A stretch of DNA of 64,000 nucleotides from Antarctobacter albus (lineage in GTDB: Bacteria > Pseudomonadota > Alphaproteobacteria > Rhodobacterales > Rhodobacteraceae): contig NZ_FMZI01000011.1 of the NCBI RefSeq assembly GCF_900101505.1, positions 62,001 through 126,000 of the forward strand. Reading direction: 5' to 3'. This document shows, piece by piece, positions 1 through 9,129 of the stretch; the first letter of the stretch is position 1; each line of letters begins with the position of its first letter. The notes below the pieces were generated by a model. That model was not told where the DNA came from and did not search any database. It saw only the letters and a list, made by a program, of their open reading frames with translations. A program made the translations under genes and the position numbers.

Positions 1-2
1 GC

Positions 3-1817
3 TTCGAGATGTGTCCCGACTGTGCTGCCGAATACGCCGACCCCGGCGACCGCCGCTTTCACGCGCAACCCGTGGCTTGCGCCCTCTGCGGTCCGCACCT
101 GGGGTTCGAGGATGCCAACGGCGCACATCCGGACGCGATCGCGGCGGCGGCCCGCGCCCTGCTGGACGGGGCGATCCTGGCGGTCAAGGGCTTGGGCGGG
201 TTTCACCTGTGCTGCGACGCCACCAATGCCCAGGCCATCGACCGGTTGCGCCGCCGCAAGTATCGCCCGTCCAAGCCGCTGGCCCTGATGGGCCGATGGC
301 AGGAGATCGACCGGCACGCCCGGCCAGACACCGAGGAACGCGCCGCGCTGGCCTCTGCCGCCGCGCCTATCGTCCTCTTGGCCAAGGGCGATCCGCTGCC
401 CGAGGCCCTTGCGCCCAGCCAGAACCACCTGGGCTGGATGCTGCCCTATACGCCACTGCATCACCTGCTGCTGGATGCGGTTGCCCGGCCGCTGGTCATG
501 ACCTCGGGCAATCTCTCGGGCGAGCCGCAAGTGATCGGCAACGCCGAGGCCCGGGACAAGCTGGGCGGGATCGCAGACGCAATCCTGGACCACGACCGCG
601 ACATCGCCCGCAGGTTGGACGACAGCGTGATGCGGCTGACGCCCGAGGGACCGATGATCCTGCGCCGGGCGCGGGGGATGGTGCCGGACACCCTGCCCCT
701 GCCGGACGGGTTCGGCGATGCACCGCAAGTGGTGGCCTATGGCGGGCAGATGAAGGGGGCCCTCTGTCTGATCAAGAATGGGCAGGCGCTCTTGGGGCAT
801 CATCTGGGTGAGTTGGACGAGGCGCTGAGCTGGGATGCCTTCTGCCAAGCGGATCGGGACTATGCAGAGCTGTTCGACCATACGCCCGAGGTGATCGCCG
901 TGGACCTGCATCCCGGTTACAGGCCCACCCAGCATGGGTGGGCGCGGGCCGAGGCCTTGGGTTTGCCCTGCGAAGAGGTGCAGCACCACCACGCGCATCT
1001 GGCGTCTTGCCTGGCCGAGAACGGCTGGCCACTGGACGGCGGCAAAGTGGCGGGGATCATTTTGGATGGCACGGGCCTGGGGAGTGATGGCACGGTCTGG
1101 GGTGGCGAATTGCTGCTGGGCGATTACCAAGGCTTTGAACGGCGGGCATGGCTGAAACCTGCGCCCTTGATCGGCGGCGACATGGCGTCGCGCGAGCCGT
1201 GGCGGAACGCGCTGGCGCGGCTGGATCAGGCGGGGCTGTCGGATTGGGCGGACCAGTTGTTCGGGGACAAGCCGCTGGAAATCGCACGGATGGCCGCCAG
1301 CAAGGGGCTGAACGCCCCTCAAAGCTCCAGCGCCGGGCGGCTCTTCGATGCGGTGGCGGCTTGCTTGGGGGTTTGCGCAGATCGGCAAAGCTATGAGGGT
1401 GAGGCCGCGATGCGGTTGGAGACGATGGCTGCGGGCTATCTACAGACGCACTCCCCCGCGCATGGTTTCGGCTTCTATGATGTAAGCGACGAAATCGACC
1501 CGTACCCAATGTTCATGCAGATGAGCAGAGCGTTGGCGGCAGGCGAATCCGTAGCGCATTGCGCAGCCCTTTTTCACATCGGGCTTGCACGTGTCTTTGC
1601 GCGGAAGATTTACGGCCTGTATAAGAACCTTGAGGCCGAGGCGGTCGTCCTGTCAGGCGGATGCTTTCAAAATGCGCTCCTGCTGAGGCTGGTCTTGGAA
1701 CAGGTAGACATTGGTCAACTACCCGTTCTGACCCACCGCACAACACCCGCCAATGACGGCGGGCTGGCGCTGGGACAGGCGGTGATCGCCGCCGCTCGAC
1801 ACCCGGTCCGCCGGTAA
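3..1817 (+). CDS. hypF: Carbamoyltransferase HypF, 5'-truncated by the window edge
   Basis: HypF makes the CN ligands of the [NiFe] active site from carbamoyl phosphate, passing a thiocarbamoyl group to HypE. The visible part begins inside the zinc-finger region (MCPDC, then CALCG) and continues through a YrdC-like domain (about residues 45-230) into a Kae1/TobZ-like carbamoyltransferase domain with the metal-binding motif HHHAHLASC (about residues 327-335). The N-terminal acylphosphatase domain expected in the family would lie left of the window, so the Met codon at 9 is internal and the frame is open from base 3. The gene lies directly upstream of hupS. It ends 204 bases before the chosen hupS start. 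Identification is secure; only the start is missing. Confidence 0.96.
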   Translation, partial: FEMCPDCAAEYADPGDRRFHAQPVACALCGPHLGFEDANGAHPDAIAAAARALLDGAILAVKGLGGFHLCCDATNAQAIDRLRRRKYRPSKPLALMGRWQEIDRHARPDTEERAALASAAAPIVLLAKGDPLPEALAPSQNHLGWMLPYTPLHHLLLDAVARPLVMTSGNLSGEPQVIGNAEARDKLGGIADAILDHDRDIARRLDDSVMRLTPEGPMILRRARGMVPDTLPLPDGFGDAPQVVAYGGQMKGALCLIKNGQALLGHHLGELDEALSWDAFCQADRDYAELFDHTPEVIAVDLHPGYRPTQHGWARAEALGLPCEEVQHHHAHLASCLAENGWPLDGGKVAGIILDGTGLGSDGTVWGGELLLGDYQGFERRAWLKPAPLIGGDMASREPWRNALARLDQAGLSDWADQLFGDKPLEIARMAASKGLNAPQSSSAGRLFDAVAACLGVCADRQSYEGEAAMRLETMAAGYLQTHSPAHGFGFYDVSDEIDPYPMFMQMSRALAAGESVAHCAALFHIGLARVFARKIYGLYKNLEAEAVVLSGGCFQNALLLRLVLEQVDIGQLPVLTHRTTPANDGGLALGQAVIAAARHPVRR

Positions 1818-1868
1818 GCCCTGTGCCACACGGCACCACGGGCCGGTAAAGACCTATCCGCCCAGCCC

Positions 1869-1880
1869 GCTTTCGAAAGC
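1869..1880. promoter_or_regulatory. Perfect 12-bp palindrome in the hypF-hupS gap
   Basis: The sequence GCTTTCGAAAGC is a perfect palindrome inside the 204-base gap that must carry the hupSL promoter. It could be a binding site for a dimeric regulator. No match to the TTG-N5-CAA site described for R. capsulatus HupR was found in the gap, so assignment to HupR would be speculation. Confidence 0.25.
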
Positions 1881-1918
1881 CCGGCAAACTCCCCTAACCC
1901 CATAACCGCAAAGCAGGA

Positions 1919-1948
1919 ATCGCGCCGCCCGCGATCCAGGGCTTTTTT
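1919..1948 (+). terminator. Weak terminator-like hairpin after hypF
   Basis: ATCGCG and CGCGAT form a 6-bp stem with a 5-base loop (1919-1935), followed after a short spacer by six T residues (1943-1948). The spacer makes it an imperfect intrinsic terminator. It would separate hypF transcription from hupS or act as a leader hairpin. Confidence 0.3.
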
Positions 1949-2021
1949 GCAACCTTTGCCCCCGCCCCTGCGCGATCAAGAGGATGGAGACATCCCGGCG
2001 GCGGCCCCGCCATCCGGGTCA

Positions 2022-3140
2022 ATGGCGGAGGAGACAGGCTTGGCCGAGATAGAAACTTTTTACGACGTGATGCGCCGGCAGGGGATCACCCGCCGCAGCT
2101 TCATGAAATATTGCGCGCTGACGGCAAGCGCCCTGGGCCTTGGGCCCGCCTTCGTGCCGAAGATCGCCAACGCGATGGAAACCAAGCCCCGCACGCCCGT
2201 CATCTGGGTGCACGGGCTGGAATGCACCTGCTGTTCCGAAAGCTTCATCCGCTCGGCCCACCCGCTGGCCAAGGACGTGGTCCTGTCGATGATCAGCCTC
2301 GACTACGACGACACGCTGATGGCCGCCGCAGGCCACGCGGCAGAGGCCGCGATGAAGGACACGATCGAGAAGTACAAGGGCAACTACATCCTCGCGGTGG
2401 AGGGCAACCCGCCCCTGAACGAGGACGGGATGTTCTGTATCTCGGGCGGCAAACCCTTTGTCGAGAAACTGAAATACGCCGCCAAGGATGCCAAGGCGAT
2501 CATCAGCTGGGGCGCCTGTGCGTCCTACGGCTGCGTACAGGCGGCCAAGCCCAACCCGACGCAGGCAACGCCCGTCCACAAGGTCATCACCGACAAGCCG
2601 ATCATCAAGGTGCCGGGCTGCCCACCCATCGCCGAGGTCATGACCGGCGTCATCACCTATATGCTCACCTTTGACCGCCTGCCCGAGCTGGACCGGCAGG
2701 GGCGGCCGGCGATGTTCTACGGCCAGCGCATCCACGACAAATGCTATCGCCGGCCACATTTCGACGCCGGGCAATTCGTCGAGGAATGGGATGACGAAGG
2801 CGCGCGCAAGGGCTATTGCCTCTACAAGATGGGCTGCAAGGGCCCGACCACCTACAACGCCTGCTCCACCGTGCGCTGGAACGACGGCGTGAGCTTCCCG
2901 ATCCAGTCCGGCCACGGCTGCATCGGCTGTTCCGAGGACGGCTTCTGGGACCAGGGCACCTTCTACGACCGGGTGACCGACCTGAACCAGTTCGGCGTCA
3001 AAAAGAACGCCGACCAGATCGGCCTTGCCGCGGCGGGCGTCGTCGGCGGCGGCATCGCCCTGCACGCCGCCGTATCCGCGTTGAAGTCCGCGCAGAGCAA
3101 GGCCCAGAAATCCCCCAGCAAAACCAACGAGGAGGCCTGA
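2022..3140 (+). CDS. hupS: Uptake [NiFe] hydrogenase small subunit
   Basis: This is the Fe-S subunit of a membrane-bound group 1 uptake hydrogenase, passing electrons from H2 oxidation in HupL to cytochrome b HupC. The N-terminus has a Tat signal, ITRRSFMK (R24-R25 from this start), then a hydrophobic stretch ending near IANA. Cluster-ligand motifs are plain: LECTCCSES, then [15 protein letters not shown], and a Cys-rich C-terminal half ([28 protein letters not shown]). A C-terminal hydrophobic helix ([19 protein letters not shown]) anchors it in the membrane. I chose ATG 2022 because it gives the usual N-terminal length; a TTG at 1947 would add 25 Pro-rich residues. Product is 372 aa. hupL follows after 3 bases. 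Confidence 0.96.
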   Translation: MAEETGLAEIETFYDVMRRQGITRRSFMKYCALTASALGLGPAFVPKIANAMETKPRTPVIWVHGLECTCCSESFIRSAHPLAKDVVLSMISLDYDDTLMAAAGHAAEAAMKDTIEKYKGNYILAVEGNPPLNEDGMFCISGGKPFVEKLKYAAKDAKAIISWGACASYGCVQAAKPNPTQATPVHKVITDKPIIKVPGCPPIAEVMTGVITYMLTFDRLPELDRQGRPAMFYGQRIHDKCYRRPHFDAGQFVEEWDDEGARKGYCLYKMGCKGPTTYNACSTVRWNDGVSFPIQSGHGCIGCSEDGFWDQGTFYDRVTDLNQFGVKKNADQIGLAAAGVVGGGIALHAAVSALKSAQSKAQKSPSKTNEEA

Positions 3141-3143
3141 CGC

Positions 3144-4937
3144 ATGGTCGTCCAGACACCCAACGGCTTCAGCCTTGACGACAGCGGCCAGCGCATCGTG
3201 GTCGACCCAGTCACCCGCATCGAGGGCCACATGCGCTGCGAGGTCAACGTCGACGACGAGGGCTTCATCCGCAACGCCGTTTCCACCGGCACCATGTGGC
3301 GCGGCCTCGAGGTTATCCTCAAGGGGCGTGACCCGCGCGACGCCTGGGCCTTTACCGAACGCATCTGCGGCGTCTGCACCGGCACCCATGCGCTGACCTC
3401 GGTGCGCGCGGTGGAGGATGCGCTGGGGATCACCATCCCCGACAACGCCAATTCCATCCGCAACATGATGCAGCTGAACCTGCAGATTCACGACCACGTC
3501 GTGCATTTCTATCACCTGCACGCCCTGGACTGGGTCAACCCGGTGAACGCATTGCGCGCCGACCCCAAGGCCACTTCCGAGCTGCAGCAGGCGGTTTCTC
3601 CGTCGCACCCGCTCTCCTCCCCGGGGTATTTCCGCGACGTGCAGAACCGCCTGAAGCAATTCGTCGAAAGCGGCCAGCTGGGCCTGTTCAAGAACGGCTA
3701 CTGGGACAACCCCGCCTACCTGCTGCCGCCAGAGGCGGATTTGATGGCCACCACCCACTACCTGGAGGCGCTGGACCTGCAAAAGGAGATCGTGAAGGTC
3801 CACACGATCTTTGGCGGCAAGAACCCGCATCCGAACTGGCTGGTGGGCGGCGTGCCCTGCCCGATCAATGTGCATTCCACGGGTGCTGTGGGCGCGATCA
3901 ACATGGAGCGGCTGAATCTTGTCAGCTCGATCATCGACAAGTGTATCGAGTTCAACAAGAACGTCTACCTGCCCGATGTCGTGGCCATCGGCGGCTTCTA
4001 CAAGAACTGGCTCTATGGTGGCGGGCTGTCCTCGCAGGCCTGCCTCGCCTACGGCGATATTCCCGAGCATCCCAACGATTTCTCGCCCGACCAGCTGCAC
4101 CTGCCGCGCGGCGCGATCATCGGCGGCGACCTGTCGACCGTGCATGACGTCGACCCGCGCGACCCCGAGCAGATCCAGGAATACGTCGATCACTCGTGGT
4201 ACGATTACGGCGAGGCAGGCAAGGGGTTGCACCCCTGGGACGGCGTCACAGAGGCCAAGTTCGAGCTGGGACCGAAGCTGAAAGGCACCCGCACCAACAT
4301 CGAGCAGATCGACGAAGGCGCGAAATACAGCTGGATCAAGGCCCCCCGCTGGAAGGGGCACGCGATGGAGGTGGGGCCACTGGCGCGCTACGTCGTCGGC
4401 TATGCCAAGGGCCACGAAGAGATCACGGACCAGGTCAACGGGTTGCTGAGAACGATGGACCTGCCGGTCGAGGCGCTTTTCTCGACCCTGGGCCGCACGG
4501 CGGCGCGGGCGTTGGAATCCGAATACTGCGGACGGCTGCAAAAGTATTTCTTCGACAAGCTGGTGACCAACATCAAGAACGGCGACGAAAGCACCGCCAA
4601 CGTCGCCAAGTGGGATCCCTCGACCTGGCCGAAAGAGGCCAAGGGCGTGGGCATGACAGAGGCCCCGCGCGGCGCCCTGGGCCACTGGATCCGGATCAAG
4701 GACGGGCGCATCGAGAACTATCAATGCGTGGTGCCCACCACCTGGAACGGCTCTCCGCGCGACAGCAAGGGCAACATCGGGGCCTTCGAGGCCAGCCTGA
4801 TGAACACCAGGATGGAACGCCCCGAAGAGCCGGTCGAGATCCTGCGCACCCTGCACAGTTTCGACCCCTGCCTGGCCTGTTCCACGCATGTCATGTCCGA
4901 AGACGGTGACGAGCTGACCACCGTCAAGGTTCGCTGA
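3144..4937 (+). CDS. hupL: Uptake [NiFe] hydrogenase large subunit precursor
   Basis: This 597-aa catalytic subunit carries the Ni-Fe(CN)2CO site. The two conserved Cys pairs are present: RICGVC (C75, C78) and DPCLACSTH (C576, C579). A 15-residue C-terminal peptide follows H582; the HupD protease should remove it after nickel insertion. The pre-subunit folds in the cytoplasm and travels with HupS through the Tat system. Spacing to hupS is 3 bases and the downstream gene starts 15 bases after the stop, so these form one transcript. All catalytic residues that can be judged are intact. Confidence 0.97.
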   Translation: MVVQTPNGFSLDDSGQRIVVDPVTRIEGHMRCEVNVDDEGFIRNAVSTGTMWRGLEVILKGRDPRDAWAFTERICGVCTGTHALTSVRAVEDALGITIPDNANSIRNMMQLNLQIHDHVVHFYHLHALDWVNPVNALRADPKATSELQQAVSPSHPLSSPGYFRDVQNRLKQFVESGQLGLFKNGYWDNPAYLLPPEADLMATTHYLEALDLQKEIVKVHTIFGGKNPHPNWLVGGVPCPINVHSTGAVGAINMERLNLVSSIIDKCIEFNKNVYLPDVVAIGGFYKNWLYGGGLSSQACLAYGDIPEHPNDFSPDQLHLPRGAIIGGDLSTVHDVDPRDPEQIQEYVDHSWYDYGEAGKGLHPWDGVTEAKFELGPKLKGTRTNIEQIDEGAKYSWIKAPRWKGHAMEVGPLARYVVGYAKGHEEITDQVNGLLRTMDLPVEALFSTLGRTAARALESEYCGRLQKYFFDKLVTNIKNGDESTANVAKWDPSTWPKEAKGVGMTEAPRGALGHWIRIKDGRIENYQCVVPTTWNGSPRDSKGNIGAFEASLMNTRMERPEEPVEILRTLHSFDPCLACSTHVMSEDGDELTTVKVR

Positions 4938-4952
4938 AGGAAGGAAAGACCC

Positions 4953-5126
4953 ATGAAACGACTTGTGACCCTGATGACCGTCCTTCCCGGTGCCGCGCTG
5001 GCCCACGGTGGCCACGCGCCGGTTCCCGAGGCCGCGCATGGCATGACCCATGCCGCGCCCCTGCTGGGCGGTGCGCTGATCGTGGCGGCGCTGGCGTTGC
5101 TGATCCACAAGCGGTGGACGTCATGA
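4953..5126 (+). CDS. 57-aa His-rich membrane peptide between hupL and hupC
   Basis: The ORF has a good ribosome-binding site (AAGGAAAG) and its stop overlaps the hupC start as ATGA, which argues that it is translated. The product opens with a signal-like sequence (MKRLVTLMTVLPGAALA) and continues with a His-containing segment (HGGHAPVPEAAHGMTHAAP; five His). It ends with one hydrophobic helix (LLGGALIVAALALLI) and a basic tail (HKRWTS). If the signal is cleaved, the His segment is periplasmic and the helix anchors it. I recognise no named family. Position suggests a small accessory subunit of the HupSLC complex, or a metal- or haem-handling peptide. Function is inferred only from context. Confidence 0.75.
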   Translation: MKRLVTLMTVLPGAALAHGGHAPVPEAAHGMTHAAPLLGGALIVAALALLIHKRWTS

Positions 5127-5881
5127 ACTTCGAGGCCACGCAAAGGCCGGACCCGGGCGTTCCCTTGACGGGGGACGCGACCGAGGCGGATCTGGCCACG
5201 GTGACGCGCAATACCTCGGTCTATGTCTACGAGGCGCCTGTGCGGCTCTGGCACTGGATCAACGCGGCGGCGATCCTCGTGCTCTGCGTCACCGGCTACC
5301 TGATCGGCTCGCCCCTGCCCAGTGTCGACATGGGCGAGGCCACGCACCAGTTCCTGTTCGGTTACATCCGTTTTGCCCATTTCGCGGCGGCGATGATCAT
5401 GACCGTCGGGTTCTTCGGGCGCATCTACTGGGCCTTCGTCGGCAACTCGCATTCGCGGCAACTGTTTCGCCTGCCGATCTGGAACCGCCGCTGGTGGTCA
5501 GAGGTGGTGGACGAAGCGAAGTGGTACGCCTTTCTCAAGAAGCGGCCCAAGAAATACGTCGGGCACAACCCGCTGGCCCAGATCGCCATGTTCTTCTTCA
5601 TGACGCTTGGCATGAGCTTCATGATCCTGACAGGCTTTGCGATCTATGCCGAGGCCGAGGGCTACGGCAGCCTGCTGGACCAGGTTTTCGGCCCCCTCCG
5701 CGACCTCGTGGGCGGCAGCCACGTCATGCACCAGCTGCACCACTTGGGCATGTGGGCCATCGTCGTCTTCGTCATGATCCACATCTATGCCGCCATCCGC
5801 GAGGACATCATGTCCCGGCAGTCGATGGTCTCGACCATCATCTCGGGGACGCGTACCTTCAAGGACGACGATCCGACCTGA
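5123..5881 (+). CDS. hupC: Ni/Fe-hydrogenase b-type cytochrome subunit
   Basis: This 252-aa integral membrane dihaem cytochrome b links HupSL to the quinone pool. After a polar N-terminus the family opening VYVYEAPVRLWHWINA is seen (haem-ligand His in RLWHW), followed by about four hydrophobic helices and further His residues in helices near FGYIRFAHFAAAM and MHQLHHLGMWAIVVFVMIHIYAA. ATG 5123 was chosen because it overlaps the upstream stop (ATGA); a GTG at 5114 would start inside that gene. It is the last gene before a strong terminator, so hupS, hupL, the small peptide and hupC form one unit. Confidence 0.94.
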   Translation: MNFEATQRPDPGVPLTGDATEADLATVTRNTSVYVYEAPVRLWHWINAAAILVLCVTGYLIGSPLPSVDMGEATHQFLFGYIRFAHFAAAMIMTVGFFGRIYWAFVGNSHSRQLFRLPIWNRRWWSEVVDEAKWYAFLKKRPKKYVGHNPLAQIAMFFFMTLGMSFMILTGFAIYAEAEGYGSLLDQVFGPLRDLVGGSHVMHQLHHLGMWAIVVFVMIHIYAAIREDIMSRQSMVSTIISGTRTFKDDDPT

Positions 5882-5908
5882 TCCCGGCAGATCGTCAATT
5901 CCTGGAAA

Positions 5909-5933
5909 GCGGGCGCCCGGCGCCCGCTTTTTT
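5909..5933 (+). terminator. Rho-independent terminator after hupC
   Basis: GCGGGCG and CGCCCGC form a GC-only stem around a CCCGG loop, followed directly by TTTTTT. It lies 28 bases after the hupC stop and should end most hupSLC transcripts, so hupD onward needs its own promoter or read-through. Confidence 0.85.
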
Positions 5934-6153
5934 GATGGACAAGTTCAAACCAATATCACACCAATACGGAAAGTAAATTTCCACCATTGTTGCGCCCAGT
6001 ATTTCAAAGAGCACGGAAAACTCCATGTTTTCAAGCGGATTATAAAATGCACTGAAATTCATCTTTTTTGCAGCTCGGCAGTCAGATGGTAAGCTACCCT
6101 GCACCAAAGCCCCGGATGGAAAGCTGACTGGCATCCGGGTGAGGGAGGGACAG
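5934..6153 (+). promoter_or_regulatory. AT-rich gap upstream of hupD with a stem-loop before the ribosome-binding site
   Basis: No gene is seen. The stretch is clearly richer in A+T than its neighbours (for example TATAAA near 6042 and a TCTTTTTTG run near 6063) and probably holds the promoter of the accessory operon. An exact 8-bp inverted repeat, CCCGGATG (6112-6119) and CATCCGGG (6132-6139), lies just before the GAGGGAGGGA ribosome-binding site of hupD. No convincing -24/-12 sigma-54 element was found. Confidence 0.5.
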
Positions 6154-6762
6154 ATGGCATCGAACGTGCTGGTCATGGGCATCGGAAACGTGCTCTGGGC
6201 GGACGAGGGGTTTGGCGTGCGCTGCGTCGAGCACCTGGCGCAGAACTGGGCGCTGCCCGCGGACATCACCCTGTTGGACGGCGGCACGCAGGGGCTCTAC
6301 CTGCTGCCGTTCCTCGAACAGGCGGACACGCTGATCGTCTTCGACGCGGTGGATTATGGCCTCGCGCCCGGCACGCTCAAGATCGTCGAGGGCGACGCGG
6401 TGCCGAGGTTCATGGGCGCCAAGAAGATGTCCCTGCACCAGACCGGCTTTCAGGACGTGATCGCGACCGCGCAACTGATGGGCTACTGCCCGCCGTCGCT
6501 CTTGCTGATCGGCTGCCAGCCCGAGGAGCTTGAGGACTACGGCGGCGGGCTGCGCCCTGTCGTGGCGGCCCGGATCGAGCCGGCGGTGTCGGTTGCACTG
6601 GAGCGGCTGGCCGACATGGGGATCACGGTTTTGCCGGGCCGGACCCACAGCAACCTGCTGGCGGACCCCTCGATCATGCAGGACGCCTATGAGGCCGGGC
6701 GCCCGACCGAGGAAGAGGCCTGCCGCATCGGCGACGATCGTTTCTTTCAGGCCGCGGATTGA
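6154..6762 (+). CDS. hupD: Hydrogenase maturation endopeptidase
   Basis: HupD removes the C-terminal peptide of HupL once nickel is in place. The 202-aa product opens with the family signature [17 protein letters not shown]. The nickel-sensing residues known from HybD (E16, D62, H93) align with E18, D64 and H95 here (DEG, IVFDAVD, SLHQTG). ATG 6154 has a strong GAGGGAGGGA site 4-10 bases upstream and is preferred over an in-frame GTG at 6139, which lies inside the stem-loop. It heads the accessory operon hupDFGHJK-hypAB-hupR-hypCDE, where genes overlap or are separated by fewer than 12 bases. Confidence 0.95.
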   Translation: MASNVLVMGIGNVLWADEGFGVRCVEHLAQNWALPADITLLDGGTQGLYLLPFLEQADTLIVFDAVDYGLAPGTLKIVEGDAVPRFMGAKKMSLHQTGFQDVIATAQLMGYCPPSLLLIGCQPEELEDYGGGLRPVVAARIEPAVSVALERLADMGITVLPGRTHSNLLADPSIMQDAYEAGRPTEEEACRIGDDRFFQAAD

Positions 6763-6766
6763 TCCC

Positions 6767-7087
6767 ATGTGCGTCGGTCTCCCCCTTTGCATCCGCTCTG
6801 TCGACGGCATCGCCGCCACGGCCACCAACGGCCAGGAGACGGAACTGATCGACCTGTCGCTGACACCAGAGGCGGGCCCCGGCGACTGGGTGCTGACCTT
6901 TCTGGGCGCCGCGCGCGAAATCATTTCCCCCGATGAGGCACAAAAGATCACCGCCGCGCTGGACGGTCTGCGCGCGGTCATGCAGGGCGGCGGCCCCGGC
7001 GAGGCCTTTGCCGATCTCGAGGCCGCAGGCCCGCAGCTTCCCCCCCACCTTCAGGCCGCGCTGGACGCGGGCCGCACAACCGGTTGA
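6767..7087 (+). CDS. hupF: HypC-like hydrogenase chaperone HupF
   Basis: A 106-aa member of the HypC/HupC/HupF family, starting MCVGLP, where Cys2 is the conserved residue that binds the Fe(CN)2CO intermediate in HypC. Compared with the second paralogue in this cluster (hypC at 12710) it has a longer C-terminal extension. In Rhizobium, HupF is reported to stabilise HupL, especially under oxygen. It follows hupD by 4 bases. Confidence 0.9.
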   Translation: MCVGLPLCIRSVDGIAATATNGQETELIDLSLTPEAGPGDWVLTFLGAAREIISPDEAQKITAALDGLRAVMQGGGPGEAFADLEAAGPQLPPHLQAALDAGRTTG

Positions 7088-7096
7088 GGACCAAAG

Positions 7097-7480
7097 ATGA
7101 CCCATCCCCTTGTCACCCGCCTGACCGAGGAATTCGGCTATCCCGCCCTGACGACAGAGGCCGAGATCGCGGCCTTCACCGAAGCGCCCGGCACGCATGT
7201 GATCTTTGTCCCCGGGGACGCACGCCGCAACCTTGAAACCCCCGACGTGGCCGTGGTGCTGCCCGAGTTGCGCCAGGCCTTCCAAGGCCGGTTCGATTGC
7301 GCCGTGGCCGCCGACAGCATCGAAACCGGCCTGCGCGAATCCACTGGCGTGCTGAAAACCCCCAGCCTGATCTTCTTCCGCGACGGGCAGGTTCTGGGCG
7401 GCATTCCCAAGGTGCGCGACTGGTCGGATTACGTCGACCGGATCACGCAACTGCTCTCGCAGCCCCTTGCCGCCGAATAA
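7097..7480 (+). CDS. hupG: Hydrogenase accessory protein HupG (HyaE-like thioredoxin fold)
   Basis: This 127-aa protein matches the HupG/HyaE family: a thioredoxin-like fold without the redox CXXC pair. No Cys pair is seen at the position after the first beta strand; the segment TGVLKTPSLIFFRDGQVLGGIPKVRDW is the typical thioredoxin cis-Pro strand region. HyaE-type proteins act as chaperones for the Tat-exported small subunit. It lies between hupF and hupH with spacings of 9 and 11 bases. Confidence 0.85.
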   Translation: MTHPLVTRLTEEFGYPALTTEAEIAAFTEAPGTHVIFVPGDARRNLETPDVAVVLPELRQAFQGRFDCAVAADSIETGLRESTGVLKTPSLIFFRDGQVLGGIPKVRDWSDYVDRITQLLSQPLAAE

Positions 7481-7491
7481 GGACCGACCCG

Positions 7492-8337
7492 ATGACCAAT
7501 CCCTTCATGATGCCGCCCACCGGCTTCGGCCCCGGATCGCAGCCGCTGGACAGCCAGGACGAGGCGCTGGAATACATGCCCTTGCCGCAGGACATGCGCA
7601 CCTATTCCCCCCGCATCCCCGAGGTCGAGGCGTTGGGAGCGGCCGATCTTTCCCCGGCGCTGGATCTCTTGCATGATGTGGCCGAGGCTGCCGCGTGGAT
7701 CGGCGGCGACGGCGGCAACGCCCGTTTCGACCTTGCCCCGCTGGACGAGGCGAACCGCGCCCTGATCGCCGAGACCCTGGGCAGCGGCGAGGTCGCCGCC
7801 AAGGTCCGCGACATTCCCGCCATCGCAGTGCAGGAAAGCGTCTTTGCCGGGATCTGGACCCTGAAAAGCGCCAAGGCCCATGTGATCGAGGTCGCCGCGA
7901 TTCCCGCCTGCGTGACCGAGACGCCCTTTGCCCCGCACCGCGCCGCGACAGGTGGCGCCGAGCCGTTGTCCCCCGCGGTGGTCAACGCCCCGCCCCTGCT
8001 GGTCGAGCTGACGGACAAGTCCGCCGCCTTTGACGCCGCGGCGCCCCTGCATGTCATCAACCTCACCCTCCTGCCCCATACCGAGGAAGACCTGGCCTGG
8101 CTGGACCGGGCCCTGGGCGAAGGCGCGGTCACGATCCTGTCGCGCGGCTATGGCAACTGCCGTGTCACCGCCACCGCCCTGCCCCATGTCTGGCGGGTAC
8201 AGTTCTTCAACTCGCAGGACGCGCTGATCCTGGACACCTTCGAGGTCACGACCGTGCCCGAGGTCGCCTGCGCCGCGCCCGAGGACCTGACCGACAGCGC
8301 CGACCGCCTGTTCAAGGTGCTGGAGGTGATCCGATGA
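7492..8337 (+). CDS. hupH: Hydrogenase expression/maturation protein HupH (HyaF-like)
   Basis: The 281-aa product matches the HupH/HyaF family, thought to act as a scaffold in small-subunit maturation. Typical features are the N-terminal YMPLPQDMRTY, a central receptor-like domain, and the segment ILSRGYGNCRVTATALPHVWRVQFFNS, which is highly conserved in the family. ATG 7492 was chosen 11 bases after the hupG stop; an in-frame upstream Met would lie inside hupG. The stop overlaps the start of hupJ (ATGA). Confidence 0.88.
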   Translation: MTNPFMMPPTGFGPGSQPLDSQDEALEYMPLPQDMRTYSPRIPEVEALGAADLSPALDLLHDVAEAAAWIGGDGGNARFDLAPLDEANRALIAETLGSGEVAAKVRDIPAIAVQESVFAGIWTLKSAKAHVIEVAAIPACVTETPFAPHRAATGGAEPLSPAVVNAPPLLVELTDKSAAFDAAAPLHVINLTLLPHTEEDLAWLDRALGEGAVTILSRGYGNCRVTATALPHVWRVQFFNSQDALILDTFEVTTVPEVACAAPEDLTDSADRLFKVLEVIR

Positions 8338-9125
8338 ATGGCGGGTTCGAGGGCAGTTTCCTGGGCGCCACCGACAAGATCAGCCCGCTGGCGATCATGG
8401 AATGCAAGATCTGCTGGACGCCCTACCACCCGGCCGAAGGCGACGATTTCCGCCAGGTCGACCCCGGCACCGCCTTTTCCGACCTGCCAGAGGATTGGTC
8501 CTGCCCCAATTGCAGCGCCCCCAAGTCGCAGTTCATGGTGCTGGAGGACCCCGGCGCGCAATCCGTGGCCGAGGCCGCGAAACTGGACGAGTTGACAGCG
8601 CGACTGGTGGCCGAGTTCCGCGAAATCTGGCACGCCAAGATGCGCGATGTGCCGATGGTCAACAAGTTGCTCAGCGTCGAGGCGGTCGGCTTTCGCATGA
8701 TCGACGGGCGCCCCTTGGGGGTGCTGATCTCGCCCTGGTTCATGAACCTGGTGCAACTGCCCGGAGAGGGCGAGGACTGGTCCGGATTGACAGCAGGCGC
8801 CAAGGAGCTGATCGCCTTTCCGTCGGGCGAGTATGAATTCATCCACAACACCCGCGACATGATCGGCGGCTACAAGGCTTGTTCGCTGTTCTCGCCGATG
8901 GGGGATTTCTCATCGCAGATGCAGGCGCAAGAGGTCGCCCGGGCGGTCATGGTCGCCCTCTTCGACGAAGGGAACCGGGCCGAAACCGATCGCGCCGCCG
9001 ACATTCGCGCGGCCCGCGAGACCGAACTGGCGCCCCCGGCCGAGGCCGAGGACACCGACAGCGCCCTTTCGGATGCTCCGACGCGCCGCGCGGTGATTTC
9101 CGCCGGCATGGCCGGATCCGACTGA
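8334..9125 (+). CDS. hupJ: Rubredoxin-HybE fusion, hydrogenase assembly protein HupJ
   Basis: The first about 75 residues are a rubredoxin domain with both Fe-binding knuckles (CKIC and CPNC; the DLPEDWSCPNCSAPKSQF stretch is diagnostic). The rest matches the HybE/HupJ [NiFe]-hydrogenase assembly chaperone family (VPMVNKLLSVEAVGFR, PWFMNLV, GGYKACSLFSPMGDF). In Rhizobium leguminosarum these are two genes, hupI and hupJ; here they are one 263-aa protein, and the R. capsulatus cluster likewise lacks a separate hupI. The C-terminal about 45 residues are acidic and low in complexity. Confidence 0.9.
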   Translation: MNGGFEGSFLGATDKISPLAIMECKICWTPYHPAEGDDFRQVDPGTAFSDLPEDWSCPNCSAPKSQFMVLEDPGAQSVAEAAKLDELTARLVAEFREIWHAKMRDVPMVNKLLSVEAVGFRMIDGRPLGVLISPWFMNLVQLPGEGEDWSGLTAGAKELIAFPSGEYEFIHNTRDMIGGYKACSLFSPMGDFSSQMQAQEVARAVMVALFDEGNRAETDRAADIRAARETELAPPAEAEDTDSALSDAPTRRAVISAGMAGSD

Positions 9126-9129
9126 CCCC

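Noticed and set aside
1818-2021. HupR site (TTG-N5-CAA) or FNR box before hupS
   Set aside because: No TTG-N5-CAA was found; ATCAA near 1976 lacks a matching TTGAT half 4 bases away.
2019-5108. A 1,029-codon open frame on the minus strand opposite hupS-hupL
   Set aside because: It mirrors the highly biased third positions of hupSL; the plus strand has complete hydrogenase motifs and the antisense product matches nothing.
6139-6153. GTG 6139 as hupD start
   Set aside because: It lies at the foot of a hairpin without an SD, while ATG 6154 has a strong SD and the normal family N-terminus.
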